Positions 53,638-61,433 of a DNA stretch of 64,000 bases are shown here, one piece after another; within the stretch, counting starts at the first letter, position 1; the number at the start of each line of letters is the position of its first letter. Source of the DNA: Sphingorhabdus sp. M41 (lineage in GTDB: Bacteria > Pseudomonadota > Alphaproteobacteria > Sphingomonadales > Sphingomonadaceae); NCBI RefSeq assembly GCF_001586275.1, contig NZ_CP014545.1:2754501-2818500 (forward strand), read 5' to 3'. The translations under genes and the position numbers were made by a program. The notes beneath the pieces are model-generated. The model was given only the letters and a program-made list of their open reading frames with translations, made no database searches and was not told where the DNA came from.

Positions 53638-54376
53638 TACTCGCGAGCGGGAGGGGGAGACAACCCGCCACGACGGCTGGCACCGCGAGCTGCGCGTGAA
53701 ATTCCTCGAAGCCCTCGCCCAGACCGGCAATGTCCAGGCGTCGGCCTATTTTGTCCAGCGCACCCGCCAGTCGGCCTATGACCTCAAACGGCGCGATCCG
53801 GATTTTGCGCGGGCGTGGCTGGCGGCGCTGGTGCTGGCGCGGGAGGAGGCGCAGGACAAGTTGCAGGAGCGGGCCATTGAAGGCGTCGAGGAGGAAGTCT
53901 TTTACCATGGCGAAGTGGTGGCGACGCGGCGGCGCTATGACAGCCGGCTGCTGCTCGCCCACCTGGCGCGGCTCGACAAGATTGCCGAGCAGATTCCGGC
54001 GCAACGCGGGGCAGCGCGCTTTGGCGATATGCTCGACGCGATTGGCAAGGGCGAAGACACCGCCCCGCTGATCGCCACCCCGACCGAGGAGGAACTGGCA
54101 ATACAGGCCGCCGAGGCCGAAACGCACGGGAAGCCTGTGCCGGAGGAAGAAGAAGGCGAGGAATTTTACGCGGTCCGCTTCCCCGACCATGACGGCCCGC
54201 CCGACTATTATCGCATGACCCAAGAAGAAGCCGCCGAAATGCAACGCGAGGTCCCCGGCCTGACCGCAACGCCCACCGGCACCCGCGACGAGGCGGTGAT
54301 CAACGCCCTGCCCTGCAACGCCGAAGCTATGCGCGCTTTCCGGCGGGACGAGGGGAAGCAGGGAAAAAATCTATAA
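53561..54376 (+). CDS. Sphingomonad HTH-like protein with damaged 5' end
   Basis: From residue 38 the protein reads HDGWHRELRVKFLEALAQTG and goes on with NVQASAYFVQRTRQSAYDLKRRDP, the DNA-binding start of a hypothetical family often seen in sphingomonads (helix-turn-helix-like, similar to terminase small subunits). EGVEEEVFYHGEVVATRRRYDSRLLL is a second conserved patch. The only start for this frame is GTG 53561; the first 35 residues are repeat-derived, no ATG occurs, and the frame is closed upstream at 53504. So the true start was probably replaced when repeats entered. A shift relative to the ATG at 53140 would join both parts. Confidence 0.7.
   Translation: MLVRIQQTPPPLTQYQVELPPAVPPDTREREGETTRHDGWHRELRVKFLEALAQTGNVQASAYFVQRTRQSAYDLKRRDPDFARAWLAALVLAREEAQDKLQERAIEGVEEEVFYHGEVVATRRRYDSRLLLAHLARLDKIAEQIPAQRGAARFGDMLDAIGKGEDTAPLIATPTEEELAIQAAEAETHGKPVPEEEEGEEFYAVRFPDHDGPPDYYRMTQEEAAEMQREVPGLTATPTGTRDEAVINALPCNAEAMRAFRRDEGKQGKNL
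53602..53640. repeat. Perfect 18-base inverted repeat with 3-base loop
   Basis: gtatcaggtggaactgcc (53602-53619) and ggcagttccacctgatac (53623-53640) are exact inverse complements with the loop ccc. The TGA of the 53140 ORF and the reading frame of the next gene both pass through it. A perfect hairpin in a transcript could pause ribosomes or act as a terminator-like attenuator here. Confidence 0.9.
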
Positions 54377-54420
54377 CAGTGTAAAGTTTGTCAATTTCGG
54401 GTGCCATGATCGAGTGCATT

Positions 54421-54462
54421 CGTGATCGAAAGCAGCAGCTTCGTGATCGAAAGCAGCAGCTT
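54421..54462. repeat. 21-base tandem duplication
   Basis: Two exact direct copies of a 21-base unit starting cgtgatcgaaagcagcagct, at 54421-54441 and 54442-54462, with partial similarity just before. Slippage of such a unit would give copy-number variation between strains. Confidence 0.9.
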
Positions 54463-54561
54463 CGTCATCCTGAACTCGTTTCAGGACCTCGTGAGATTGC
54501 GCGCTGCCGGTGGAGGTCCTGAGCCGAAGGCCACCGCAAGGTAAATGAATTCAGGATGACG
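54463..54561. repeat. Type-4 palindromic repeat
   Basis: The left arm begins cgtcatcctgaactcgtttc with aggacctc; the right end is aattcaggatgacg. They are the same ends as at 53260-53350. The middle part differs (ggtggaggtcctgagccgaa), which suggests that elements of this family share ends but not cores. Confidence 0.7.
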
Positions 54562-54598
54562 ATTATATACGGATGCAGAGTGATGATGACCACAATAA

Positions 54599-54670
54599 CC
54601 GTTCGTCTCGAGCGCAGTCGAGAGACCGGCGATGGCGGAAAGGTGTCTCGACTTCGCTCGACACGAACGG
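54599..54670. repeat. Type-2 palindromic repeat
   Basis: ccgttcgtctcgagcgcagt at the left and ctcgacttcgctcgacacga with acgg at the right; the same family as 3366-3421 and 53393-53464, from which it differs by few bases. The 53393 and 54599 copies are nearly identical, showing recent spread or gene conversion. Confidence 0.85.
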
Positions 54671-54694
54671 AAGGCGGTGATGGTGACTTTAACA

Positions 54695-54766
54695 CCGTTC
54701 GTCCTGAGCCTGTCGAAGGACCTCTATCGACCGCAAACTGTCCTTCGACAAGCTCAGGACGAACGG
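54695..54766. repeat. Type-1 palindromic repeat, intact intergenic copy
   Basis: The left arm ccgttcgtcctgagcctgtc with gaagga (54695-54720) pairs with the right arm tccttcgacaagctcaggac with gaacgg (54741-54766) at 25 of 26 positions, with a 20-base loop. It is the intact reference for the copies inside uvrA and at 53220. Confidence 0.9.
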
Positions 54767-54804
54767 GAGGGGAGTTAGCCCCTCTTCTGCAGAAGTTTCG
54801 GGTC

Positions 54805-54845
54805 GATCAGTCCCCCGGACTGATCTGGAACGGCCGGGGGCCGTT
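54805..54845. repeat. Two adjoining short hairpins
   Basis: gatcagtcc...ggactgatc (54805-54825) and aacggcc...ggccgtt (54829-54845) are perfect stems with 3-base loops only 3 bases apart. Confidence 0.8.
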
Positions 54846-54858
54846 TCACCCGGAACTG

Positions 54859-54992
54859 GGTTGGGGTGGTGGAGATGCGAAAGCATCGCTCGCGTTAGCG
54901 AAAGGCGGTGGAATGGAGATGGTGAATTGGTAACGCAAACGCAGCGCTCAGAAGAAAGAAACCACCCCAACCCCTCCTTTGAAAAGGAGGGG
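54859..54992. repeat. Composite repeat with ggttggggtggt arms
   Basis: ggttggggtggt (54859-54870) and accaccccaacc (54961-54972) are exact inverse copies about 90 bases apart; right after the second comes a hairpin cccctcc...ggagggg (54971-54992). Confidence 0.8.
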
Positions 54993-55023
54993 CTTAAGTG
55001 ACGATTGGTGCGAAAAGCCCTGC

Positions 55024-55106
55024 CGTCATTGCGAGGAGCGAAGCGACGCGGCAATCCAGTGCGTCGCTCACCTCTCTGGATTGCTTCGCTGCGCTCGCAA
55101 TGACGA
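55024..55106. repeat. Type-3 palindromic repeat (cgtcattgcgag family)
   Basis: Left arm cgtcattgcgaggagcgaag from 55024 and inverse right arm gcttcgctgcgctcgcaatg ending at 55106. The inner parts ggcaatccag and ctggattgc also pair, giving a long cruciform. It ends 26 bases before the rimO stop and may serve as the terminator. Confidence 0.9.
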
Positions 55107-55132
55107 CCAAAATCTGGCCGTTCATGCTGAAC

Positions 55133-56515
55133 CTACCCAGCAGCAACCCCGAACAGATCATGCTCGTCGGCATCCTCGATCACCGCGTCGATGATATCGC
55201 CAACCGCAAGGTCCGCACTCACATTACGCAGGAACACATTGCCATCAATCTCCGGCGCATCGGCCTCGGAGCGCGCGGTCGCGCCAATATCGCCGTCTTC
55301 ATCGGACTCACCAATGTCGTCGATGATCACCGGCAGAGTGCGACCGACCTTGGCCTGCAGCTTGGCGGCGCTGATCCGGGCGGTGACGTCCATGATCCGC
55401 TGGTATCGCTCTTCCTTGACCTCTTCGGGCAATGCTCCGTCGAGCAGATTGGCCGCAGCGCCCTCTACGGGCTCAAAACGGAACGCGCCGACCCGATCGA
55501 GCTGGGCTTCCTCAAGCCAGTCGAGCAGATACTGGAAATCCTCCTCACTCTCGCCGGGGAAACCGACGACAAAGGTCGAGCGGATGGTGAGATCGGGGCA
55601 GATGTCGCGCCAGCTCTTGACCCGCTGCAGCACCTTGGCCTCGTTGGCCGGGCGCTTCATGCGTTTCAACACGTTAGGCGCGGCATGCTGGAACGGGATG
55701 TCGAGATAGGGCGTGATCTTGCGCTCGGCCATCAGCGGGATGACCTTGTCGACATGCGGATAGGGATAGACATAGTGGAGCCGGGTCCACACGCCCTTGC
55801 CTTCCGGCGTCCTGAGCTCGCCAAGAGCGGCGGCGAGATCGGTCATATGGGCGCGGACTTCGCGGCCCTGGCCGGTCGGGCCGTTCCAGACGCGGGACTG
55901 GTGGCGGATATCGACACCATAAGCCGAAGTATCCTGGCTGATCACCAGCAGTTCCTTGGTGCCCGCCTCGACCAGCTTCTCCGCTTCGCGCAGGATCGCG
56001 TCGGGACGGCGGGACACGAGGTCGCCGCGCAGGCTCGGGATTATGCAGAAGGAACAGCGATGGTTGCAGCCTTCGGAAATCTTGAGATAGCTGTAATGGC
56101 GCGGGGTCAGCTTGAGGCCTGCATCAGGCACCAGATCGACAAATGCGCCGCGCGCCGCCGGAGCCGCCGCATGGACCGCAGTCACCACGTCTTCATATTG
56201 ATGCGCGCCGGTGACAGCCAGCACATCGGGGAAGCGCTTCATGATCAGATCGGCTTCATTGCCCATGCAGCCGGTGACGATCACCCGGCCATTCTCGGCC
56301 ATAGCCTCGCCAATCGCCTCGAGGCTCTCTTCCTTGGCGCTGTCGAGAAAACCGCAGGTATTGACCAGCACGACATCGGCGCCGGCATAGTCCGCCGACA
56401 TGTCATAGCCGTCGCTGCGCAGCTGGGTCAGAATCCGTTCGCTGTCGACCAGTGCCTTGGGACAGCCGAGCGAAACCATACCCACTTTGGGCGGAGAAGG
56501 AATTTGGGTAGCCAT
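55133..56515 (-). CDS. rimO: Ribosomal protein S12 methylthiotransferase RimO
   Basis: Radical-SAM enzyme that adds a methylthio group to Asp of ribosomal protein S12. The 460-residue protein has the N-terminal UPF0004 domain with three cluster-binding Cys ([30 protein letters not shown]), the radical-SAM motif [16 protein letters not shown], and a C-terminal TRAM domain. All cluster Cys are present. Start ATG 56515 gives [20 protein letters not shown]. It lies alone between a repeat and the DUF1761 gene. Confidence 0.96.
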   Translation of the reverse strand: MATQIPSPPKVGMVSLGCPKALVDSERILTQLRSDGYDMSADYAGADVVLVNTCGFLDSAKEESLEAIGEAMAENGRVIVTGCMGNEADLIMKRFPDVLAVTGAHQYEDVVTAVHAAAPAARGAFVDLVPDAGLKLTPRHYSYLKISEGCNHRCSFCIIPSLRGDLVSRRPDAILREAEKLVEAGTKELLVISQDTSAYGVDIRHQSRVWNGPTGQGREVRAHMTDLAAALGELRTPEGKGVWTRLHYVYPYPHVDKVIPLMAERKITPYLDIPFQHAAPNVLKRMKRPANEAKVLQRVKSWRDICPDLTIRSTFVVGFPGESEEDFQYLLDWLEEAQLDRVGAFRFEPVEGAAANLLDGALPEEVKEERYQRIMDVTARISAAKLQAKVGRTLPVIIDDIGESDEDGDIGATARSEADAPEIDGNVFLRNVSADLAVGDIIDAVIEDADEHDLFGVAAG

Positions 56516-56735
56516 AGGGCGCGGCCTTTAGGCGCAATTGCCCGGCGAGTCACGATCAATGTTCCGGAGCCCCTGCCCCGCCGCAGACCAGGCCCTGTCT
56601 CGGCGCCGCGTGCCGGGTCGGGAACATGCTCCGGCGCAGACTGCTGCCACCCGGCCGCCGCCGAATTGTCGAAACAACCGGATTCGGCTATAAGAATGGC
56701 GCTCGGCCTGGGCCGGGAAACAGGAGGAGGATCAC

Positions 56736-57149
56736 ATGAACATATTCGATGTCAACTGGATCGCGGTCGTCGTTGCCGCGCTGGCAGGCTTTCTGGTCGG
56801 CGGCATCTGGTACGGGCCGGTCATGGGCAAGAAATGGATGGGCGCGGTCGGCCTGACCGAGGAGCAGATCAAAGCGGGCAGCATGGGCATGATCTACGGC
56901 GGAGCGTTCGCCTTCAGCCTGGTCGCTTCGTGGACGCTGGCGCATACATTTGCGACCTATGCCACCGATCTCGGCTTCGGCGTCAAGGTGCTGACCGCCT
57001 TCGGCATTGCGCTCGGCTTCATCGTGCCAGCCATCGGCACCAATTATCTATTCTCGCAAAAGAGCAAGACCCTGTTCTTCATCGACGCCGGCTACTGGCT
57101 GCTCTTCTACACCGCCATGGGCGTGGTGCACGCATGGTTTGGCGAATAA
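56736..57149 (+). CDS. DUF1761-type small membrane protein
   Basis: A 137-residue protein of four hydrophobic helices: residues 8-27, 47-70, 85-106 and 116-135. It begins NIFDVNWIAVVVAALAGFLVG and has GGIWYGPVMGKKWM, a motif typical of the DUF1761 family. The Gly-rich WYGPxxGxxW element is well conserved in that family, but its role is not known. A clear Shine-Dalgarno (AGGAGGA) precedes the ATG. It stands alone, divergent from rimO. Confidence 0.85.
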   Translation: MNIFDVNWIAVVVAALAGFLVGGIWYGPVMGKKWMGAVGLTEEQIKAGSMGMIYGGAFAFSLVASWTLAHTFATYATDLGFGVKVLTAFGIALGFIVPAIGTNYLFSQKSKTLFFIDAGYWLLFYTAMGVVHAWFGE

Positions 57150-57369
57150 TTTCAAGATGTTGATAGCAATATTAGGAGATAATATGGGCCGTAAAGTCGC
57201 CGGGGTCACCAACAAATGGGAGGGAGAGGCAACGCCCGGCTCATCCTAACAATGATCGAACCGGAGAACCGTTCCACACGGGGCAAAAAAATGTCGGGAG
57301 ATTGAACGATATGCCATGCCCATGCGTTGGCCTTGCATCAAATAGCGATGCAACAGCTGGAGCAACATT

Positions 57370-57630
57370 ATGGAACTGGTCGACATATTGCGATGGACCG
57401 CGAGTATCAGCGGCATGATCGCCGCCGCCATGGTTTCGCTCAATGCAGGAGCCAAGATCAGCGGATACGGTTTTGTCCTGTTCTGCGGATCGTCGATCGT
57501 ATGGGTGACCAGTTCGCTGCTCGACGGCAACAATCCGCTGGCGGTGCAGAATGTGGTCCTGCTGGGGATCAATCTGTTCGGCGTCTACCGCTACCTGTGG
57601 CGCAAGCCGAAGGCCAAGGCGGCGGATTGA
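57370..57630 (+). CDS. Hypothetical small membrane protein
   Basis: An 86-residue protein with three hydrophobic segments (about 10-23, 30-49, 58-74) and a basic tail (WRKPKAKAAD). GGAG lies 9 bases before the ATG. No family is recognised; the layout recalls short three-helix membrane proteins such as the half-transporter type. It converges on the hydrolase gene, with a 15-base gap. The 220 bases before it contain no other convincing gene. Confidence 0.7.
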   Translation: MELVDILRWTASISGMIAAAMVSLNAGAKISGYGFVLFCGSSIVWVTSSLLDGNNPLAVQNVVLLGINLFGVYRYLWRKPKAKAAD

Positions 57631-57645
57631 ACCGGGTGCTGTGGA

Positions 57646-58359
57646 TCAGGCCCGTCCGGCGAGCGTATCGGCGATGATCCGCCACACCCTGGGGTTGAAG
57701 CCCAGGCCCATATGACCGCCATCGACGCGGATATTGCGGGCCTGCGGATTATAGATGTCCTTGGCGATATCGGGCCCGACAATGCCGTCGCGGTTGGAAT
57801 AGAGCACGGTCAGCGGCTGGCTGAAGCCGATGCTGTTGCGTTCGTGGACCTCGCGCTCAAACTGGTCGAGTTTGGCCGACTTGGCGTAGCGCTGACCCGG
57901 CGTGGTATATTTGGGACCGCCAATGATCGGCGTGCCCATGGTGATCACCTCGCGCACCAGATGCGGCGACAGCCGAGCGGTCTCCCGGGCAATGATCCCG
58001 CCCAGCGACCAGCCGATCAGGGTGAATGCTTGCTCGCCATTGTCCGCGAACCGCTCCTCGGCAATCGCGGTAAAGCGCGAGACATCGCGGTCCACCGAGC
58101 CCTTGTTGCGGCCGAGCGACCAGTCGGCGACGTCATAGTTGATCCGGTTGAGAAAGCCTTCCAGCGGTCGCATCGACAATTCGCTGCCGCCATAGCCGGG
58201 GATCAGATAGACCGGCCGACCATCACCGCGCGGCGCCGTGACCAGACGCGGCCACTGCAGGCCAAAGCGCAGCAGATCGAGCGGCAGCGCCATTTCCCCA
58301 AGCTGCGCCAGCCTGTGCGGCGGGCGGAGTCCGGTGGGCATTGTTATCGGTTCGGCCAT
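57646..58359 (-). CDS. Alpha/beta hydrolase, lipase/esterase-like
   Basis: A 237-residue alpha/beta hydrolase. The oxyanion region is PVYLIPGYGG, the nucleophile elbow is IGWSLGGIIA, the acid is probably Asp in YSNRDGIVG, and the His is in VDGGHMGLGFNP. The start at ATG 58359 has AGGAGC 6 bases upstream; an ATG at 58386 is weaker. The absence of a signal peptide suggests a cytoplasmic enzyme acting on lipids or esters. It may be related to PGAP1-like or EstA-type esterases. Substrate unknown. Confidence 0.85.
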   Translation of the reverse strand: MAEPITMPTGLRPPHRLAQLGEMALPLDLLRFGLQWPRLVTAPRGDGRPVYLIPGYGGSELSMRPLEGFLNRINYDVADWSLGRNKGSVDRDVSRFTAIAEERFADNGEQAFTLIGWSLGGIIARETARLSPHLVREVITMGTPIIGGPKYTTPGQRYAKSAKLDQFEREVHERNSIGFSQPLTVLYSNRDGIVGPDIAKDIYNPQARNIRVDGGHMGLGFNPRVWRIIADTLAGRA

Positions 58360-58435
58360 CTTCAAGCTCCTCTGGGGAGTCGCCAAGATAGTAAATTATC
58401 TCGCAGGTGCAATATGAACCAACGAACAGGCGGGT

Positions 58436-59494
58436 TCAGACACTCACCCTGGCCGGCCTGTCGGAACCATTGCCGGGGATGATCTCGACAATGATATCGC
58501 CAGCCTCGAGCATCTTCGCTTCGGTTTCCCAAAAGCCGATCACTGTGTCACCCCGATATATCCGCACCCCCAGCCCCGAACCGACAACTTCGTTCATTGC
58601 CATGCCGACTTCGTCTTCGGTTACCGCCCGCTGCACCAGCTTCACGCGGCCCGTGGCCGATGCAAGGTCGCTGAGATAATCGGAAATCTTGGCGCCTTCG
58701 CAACTGCCTGCGAGCAGCAAACCTGCAAAACTGACCGGATTGATAACGGTCGTCGCTCCGGCCTGTCGTGCCAGCAGTTCATTGTCCGCTGCCTTGATCG
58801 ATACGCTGATCGGCAAATGATAGGCAAGATGCCGGGCGGTGAGTACGATCAATATACTGGTGTCGTCGCGCCCGGCTGAAACGATCAGCGAGCGCGCACG
58901 CGAAATCTTCACGTTCATCAAAGCATTGTCGCGCGTTGCATCGCCATTAATCACCGCGCACCCAAGCTTTTCGGCCAGCGACAAAGCATCATCCGATGTA
59001 TCGATCACGACAATTTCTTCCGGCTTGGTACCGCGCGCAAGCAGTTCCTGAACAGCTTCGCTGCCGCTCGTGCCAAAGCCGGCGATCACGATATGGTCGT
59101 GCAAATTGCTTTGAATCAGTTTCATGCGCCAATTGTCCCAGGTTCGTTTGAAAACAAAATTATAGGCCGTGCCGACAAAGATTAGCACGACGAAGATTCG
59201 AATAGGAGTCACAACCAGCGCGTCGAACATCCGCGCCCTTTCGGTAACCGGCGCAATGTCACCATAGCCGGTTGTGGTGATCGAGATCATGGTGAAATAG
59301 ACCACGTCTAGAAAGCTGACATCACCGTCATAACTGTCCTGCAGGCCATTGCGGTCGAAATAATGCACCGACACAGCCATGCCGATCAGGGCCAGGACGA
59401 AGGTAACTCGCCAGGCAATGTCAGCCCAGATCGGCAGGCTGGAGCGCCGCCGAAGGGTGAAATAGTCAGAAATTTTGCGATCGCTGCTTGCCAT
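58436..59494 (-). CDS. Potassium channel with RCK (TrkA-N/C) domains
   Basis: The 352-residue protein has two membrane helices around the pore: the selectivity filter is ISITTTGYGDIAPVT, with outer and inner helices before (VTFVLALIGMAVSVHYF) and after (IRIFVVLIFVGTAY). The cytoplasmic part has an RCK domain: the NAD-type fold IVIAGFGTSGSEAVQELL, VVIDTSDDAL, and a TrkA-C domain (SGLGVRIYRGDTVIG). It conducts K+ and is gated by a cytoplasmic ligand. ATG 59494 is chosen over a longer open frame to 59641. Confidence 0.93.
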   Translation of the reverse strand: MASSDRKISDYFTLRRRSSLPIWADIAWRVTFVLALIGMAVSVHYFDRNGLQDSYDGDVSFLDVVYFTMISITTTGYGDIAPVTERARMFDALVVTPIRIFVVLIFVGTAYNFVFKRTWDNWRMKLIQSNLHDHIVIAGFGTSGSEAVQELLARGTKPEEIVVIDTSDDALSLAEKLGCAVINGDATRDNALMNVKISRARSLIVSAGRDDTSILIVLTARHLAYHLPISVSIKAADNELLARQAGATTVINPVSFAGLLLAGSCEGAKISDYLSDLASATGRVKLVQRAVTEDEVGMAMNEVVGSGLGVRIYRGDTVIGFWETEAKMLEAGDIIVEIIPGNGSDRPARVSV

Positions 59495-59501
59495 GTCCGG
59501 T

Positions 59502-60566
59502 TCACCCGCGCTTCGGCAGATGGATGTTCGGATCCACCGGCTTCCGATCCTTGCGGATTTCGAAATGCAGTTGCGGTTCCTGTACATAGCCGCTTTCACC
59601 AGCGAGACCAATAACGTCGCCAGCCTTGACTTTCTGGCCACGTGTCACATTCAATTTATCCGCATGCCCATAAGCGGTAACCCAGCCCGCGCCATGGTTG
59701 ATCAAGATCAGACCACCAAAAACGCCGATCTCGTCGCCGCTATAAGCCACCACCCCTTCGGCTGATGCGCGAATTGGCGTACCTTTCGGGACTCCGATGT
59801 TCAGGCCATCATTGACCTTGCCGCCGCCTTTGCTGCCAAAACTGGACAGGACGTTGCCTTCCACTGGCCACTGGAACCTGCCGGAGAAGCTGGCCGGTGT
59901 AGCGATAGTCACATTAGGCGTGATCGCTTTCCGCCAATCGGATGGCTCGCTTGCAGCCGCACCATCGGCCAGCGCTGGCTGGCTGCCGGTAACAATATCG
60001 TCAATATCCAGATCAAAGGAGGCTGCACGTTGTTCGATACTTAAATTTGCGGGATCAGTGGGGGCCGTAGCCGGTAGTAGCAGCTTCTGCCCCACACGCA
60101 GAATATAGGGCTCTTCCAGCGCATTGAGAGCCACTACTTCACGCCATGGCGCGCCATAGGCACGGGCGATTGCAATACCGGTTTCTCCCGCATTCACGGC
60201 ATGATACCGCCCGCCAGTGATTGTGAGCCGCTGGCCCGGATGTATGACATAAGGCTCGACCAATCCATTGGCCAACGCGATGATCTGCGATCCCGCACCT
60301 GTCTTATTGGCAATTCCGCGCAACGTGTCACCCGGCTGCACGATATAGGTACCCGATTCCACCCGCTGAGCGTTGGCGGTGACCGGACCGGCTTGCCATG
60401 TCGAAGCAGGCGCCTGTTCTGGCACGGTACCGAGAGCAGCGGGATCGGTAAGCAGCTGCGGCGCGACTGGCGGCGGGGCATAGTTGTCATGGCCCGGAGG
60501 GATGCAGGCGGTTACCGTCATGAGTAATATGAGGATCACAATATGACGCAAATGGGACCCCATCAA
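59502..60566 (-). CDS. NlpD-like LysM/M23 lipoprotein (likely enzymatically silent)
   Basis: A 354-residue outer-membrane lipoprotein: signal with lipobox VTAC (about 18-21), a Pro-rich linker, two LysM domains (YIVQPGDTLRGIANKTGAG and YHAVNAGETGIAIARAYG) and a C-terminal LytM/M23 domain. The metal-binding HxxxD is replaced by NDGLN and other positions are altered, as in E. coli NlpD, so it probably activates amidases rather than cutting peptidoglycan. It follows surE and serS as in the surE-(pcm)-nlpD order of other proteobacteria; here pcm is missing. Confidence 0.9.
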   Translation of the reverse strand: MMGSHLRHIVILILLMTVTACIPPGHDNYAPPPVAPQLLTDPAALGTVPEQAPASTWQAGPVTANAQRVESGTYIVQPGDTLRGIANKTGAGSQIIALANGLVEPYVIHPGQRLTITGGRYHAVNAGETGIAIARAYGAPWREVVALNALEEPYILRVGQKLLLPATAPTDPANLSIEQRAASFDLDIDDIVTGSQPALADGAAASEPSDWRKAITPNVTIATPASFSGRFQWPVEGNVLSSFGSKGGGKVNDGLNIGVPKGTPIRASAEGVVAYSGDEIGVFGGLILINHGAGWVTAYGHADKLNVTRGQKVKAGDVIGLAGESGYVQEPQLHFEIRKDRKPVDPNIHLPKRG

Positions 60567-60665
60567 CCAACTCCTCCCCTTCCAGAAACGCTATTAGCAA
60601 CAAATGCACTGCTTGCCAGCCCCGCTTCCCAAAGCCTAGTAAATTCGCAGGATTGCGGCGCGAGA

Positions 60666-61433
60666 TCAGAGATATAGCTTCTTCAAGCCTTCCATTGAAT
60701 CATAATGGGTAAGATCCAGATGAAGCGGTGTAATCGAGACAAAGCCATCGGCGATCGCTTCCAGATCGGTGCTATGCGCAGGCGTTTCGACCATTGGTCC
60801 GAGACCGAACCAGTGATATTCAAAGCCGCGCGGGTCGCGGTTGCTGACGATCTGCAGCCGACCGTAGTCGCGTATACCCTGTGATACGACCCGCACACCC
60901 TTTACTTCACTCGCGGGGAGCGCCGGGAAGTTGATATTCACCAGTGTCCGGTGGTCCATACGTTGCTTGATCAGTGGGCGCAGCACACGCTCGCCCCACT
61001 GCACCGCTGCATCAAAGGGCACGTTTGCGCCGATATCCTCACGAGCATAAGCTTGACTGAGCGCAATTGACGGAATTCCCGCCAATGCCCCTTCCATCGC
61101 GGCCGACACGGTGCCCGAGTAGGTGACATCCTCGCCAAGATTGGCGCCACGATTGACGCCGGACAATATGAGATCGGGTGGTCCGTCTTTCATGATTTTG
61201 GCGACCGCCATCATAACACTATCGGTTGGTGTACCGTCGACCGAATATTGCTGGTCACCACGCTTGCGAATACGCAGGGGGCGGGTAATTGTCAGCGAGT
61301 GACCGGCTCCGGAATTTTCATCAGAAGGCGCGACAATCCAGATATCGTTGGAAAAATGCGATGCTACGTCGAGAAGGATTTTCATCCCCGGGGCATCGAA
61401 CCCATCATCGTTGGTCAGCAATATACGCATCAT
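60666..61433 (-). CDS. surE: 5'-nucleotidase SurE
   Basis: Stationary-phase survival phosphatase acting on nucleoside 5'-monophosphates. The 255-residue product begins [17 protein letters not shown], the acidic metal site, followed by SGAGHSLTI and the conserved [19 protein letters not shown] loop. Its start overlaps the serS stop by 4 bases (ATGA). No pcm gene follows; a 99-base gap leads to nlpD-like. Confidence 0.96.
   Translation of the reverse strand: MMRILLTNDDGFDAPGMKILLDVASHFSNDIWIVAPSDENSGAGHSLTITRPLRIRKRGDQQYSVDGTPTDSVMMAVAKIMKDGPPDLILSGVNRGANLGEDVTYSGTVSAAMEGALAGIPSIALSQAYAREDIGANVPFDAAVQWGERVLRPLIKQRMDHRTLVNINFPALPASEVKGVRVVSQGIRDYGRLQIVSNRDPRGFEYHWFGLGPMVETPAHSTDLEAIADGFVSITPLHLDLTHYDSMEGLKKLYL

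Noticed and set aside
54556-54933. 125-codon plus-strand ORF ([29 protein letters not shown])
   Set aside because: It consists entirely of type-2, type-1 and composite repeats, has no ribosome-binding site and no protein-like part; taken as intergenic repeats.
51231-55132. Integrated prophage
   Set aside because: No integrase, attachment repeats, tRNA target or capsid genes; only one terminase-small-like HTH protein that is widespread in sphingomonads outside phages.
54998-57163. 721-codon plus-strand ORF antisense to rimO
   Set aside because: It is a GC-driven shadow of rimO and partly of repeats and the DUF1761 gene; rimO has intact motifs on the other strand.
57184-57249. 21-codon ORF with AGGAG before ATG (MGRKVAGVTNKWEGEATPGS)
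   Set aside because: The ribosome-binding site is good but the peptide is very short and no context supports it; might be a leader peptide, not reported as a gene.
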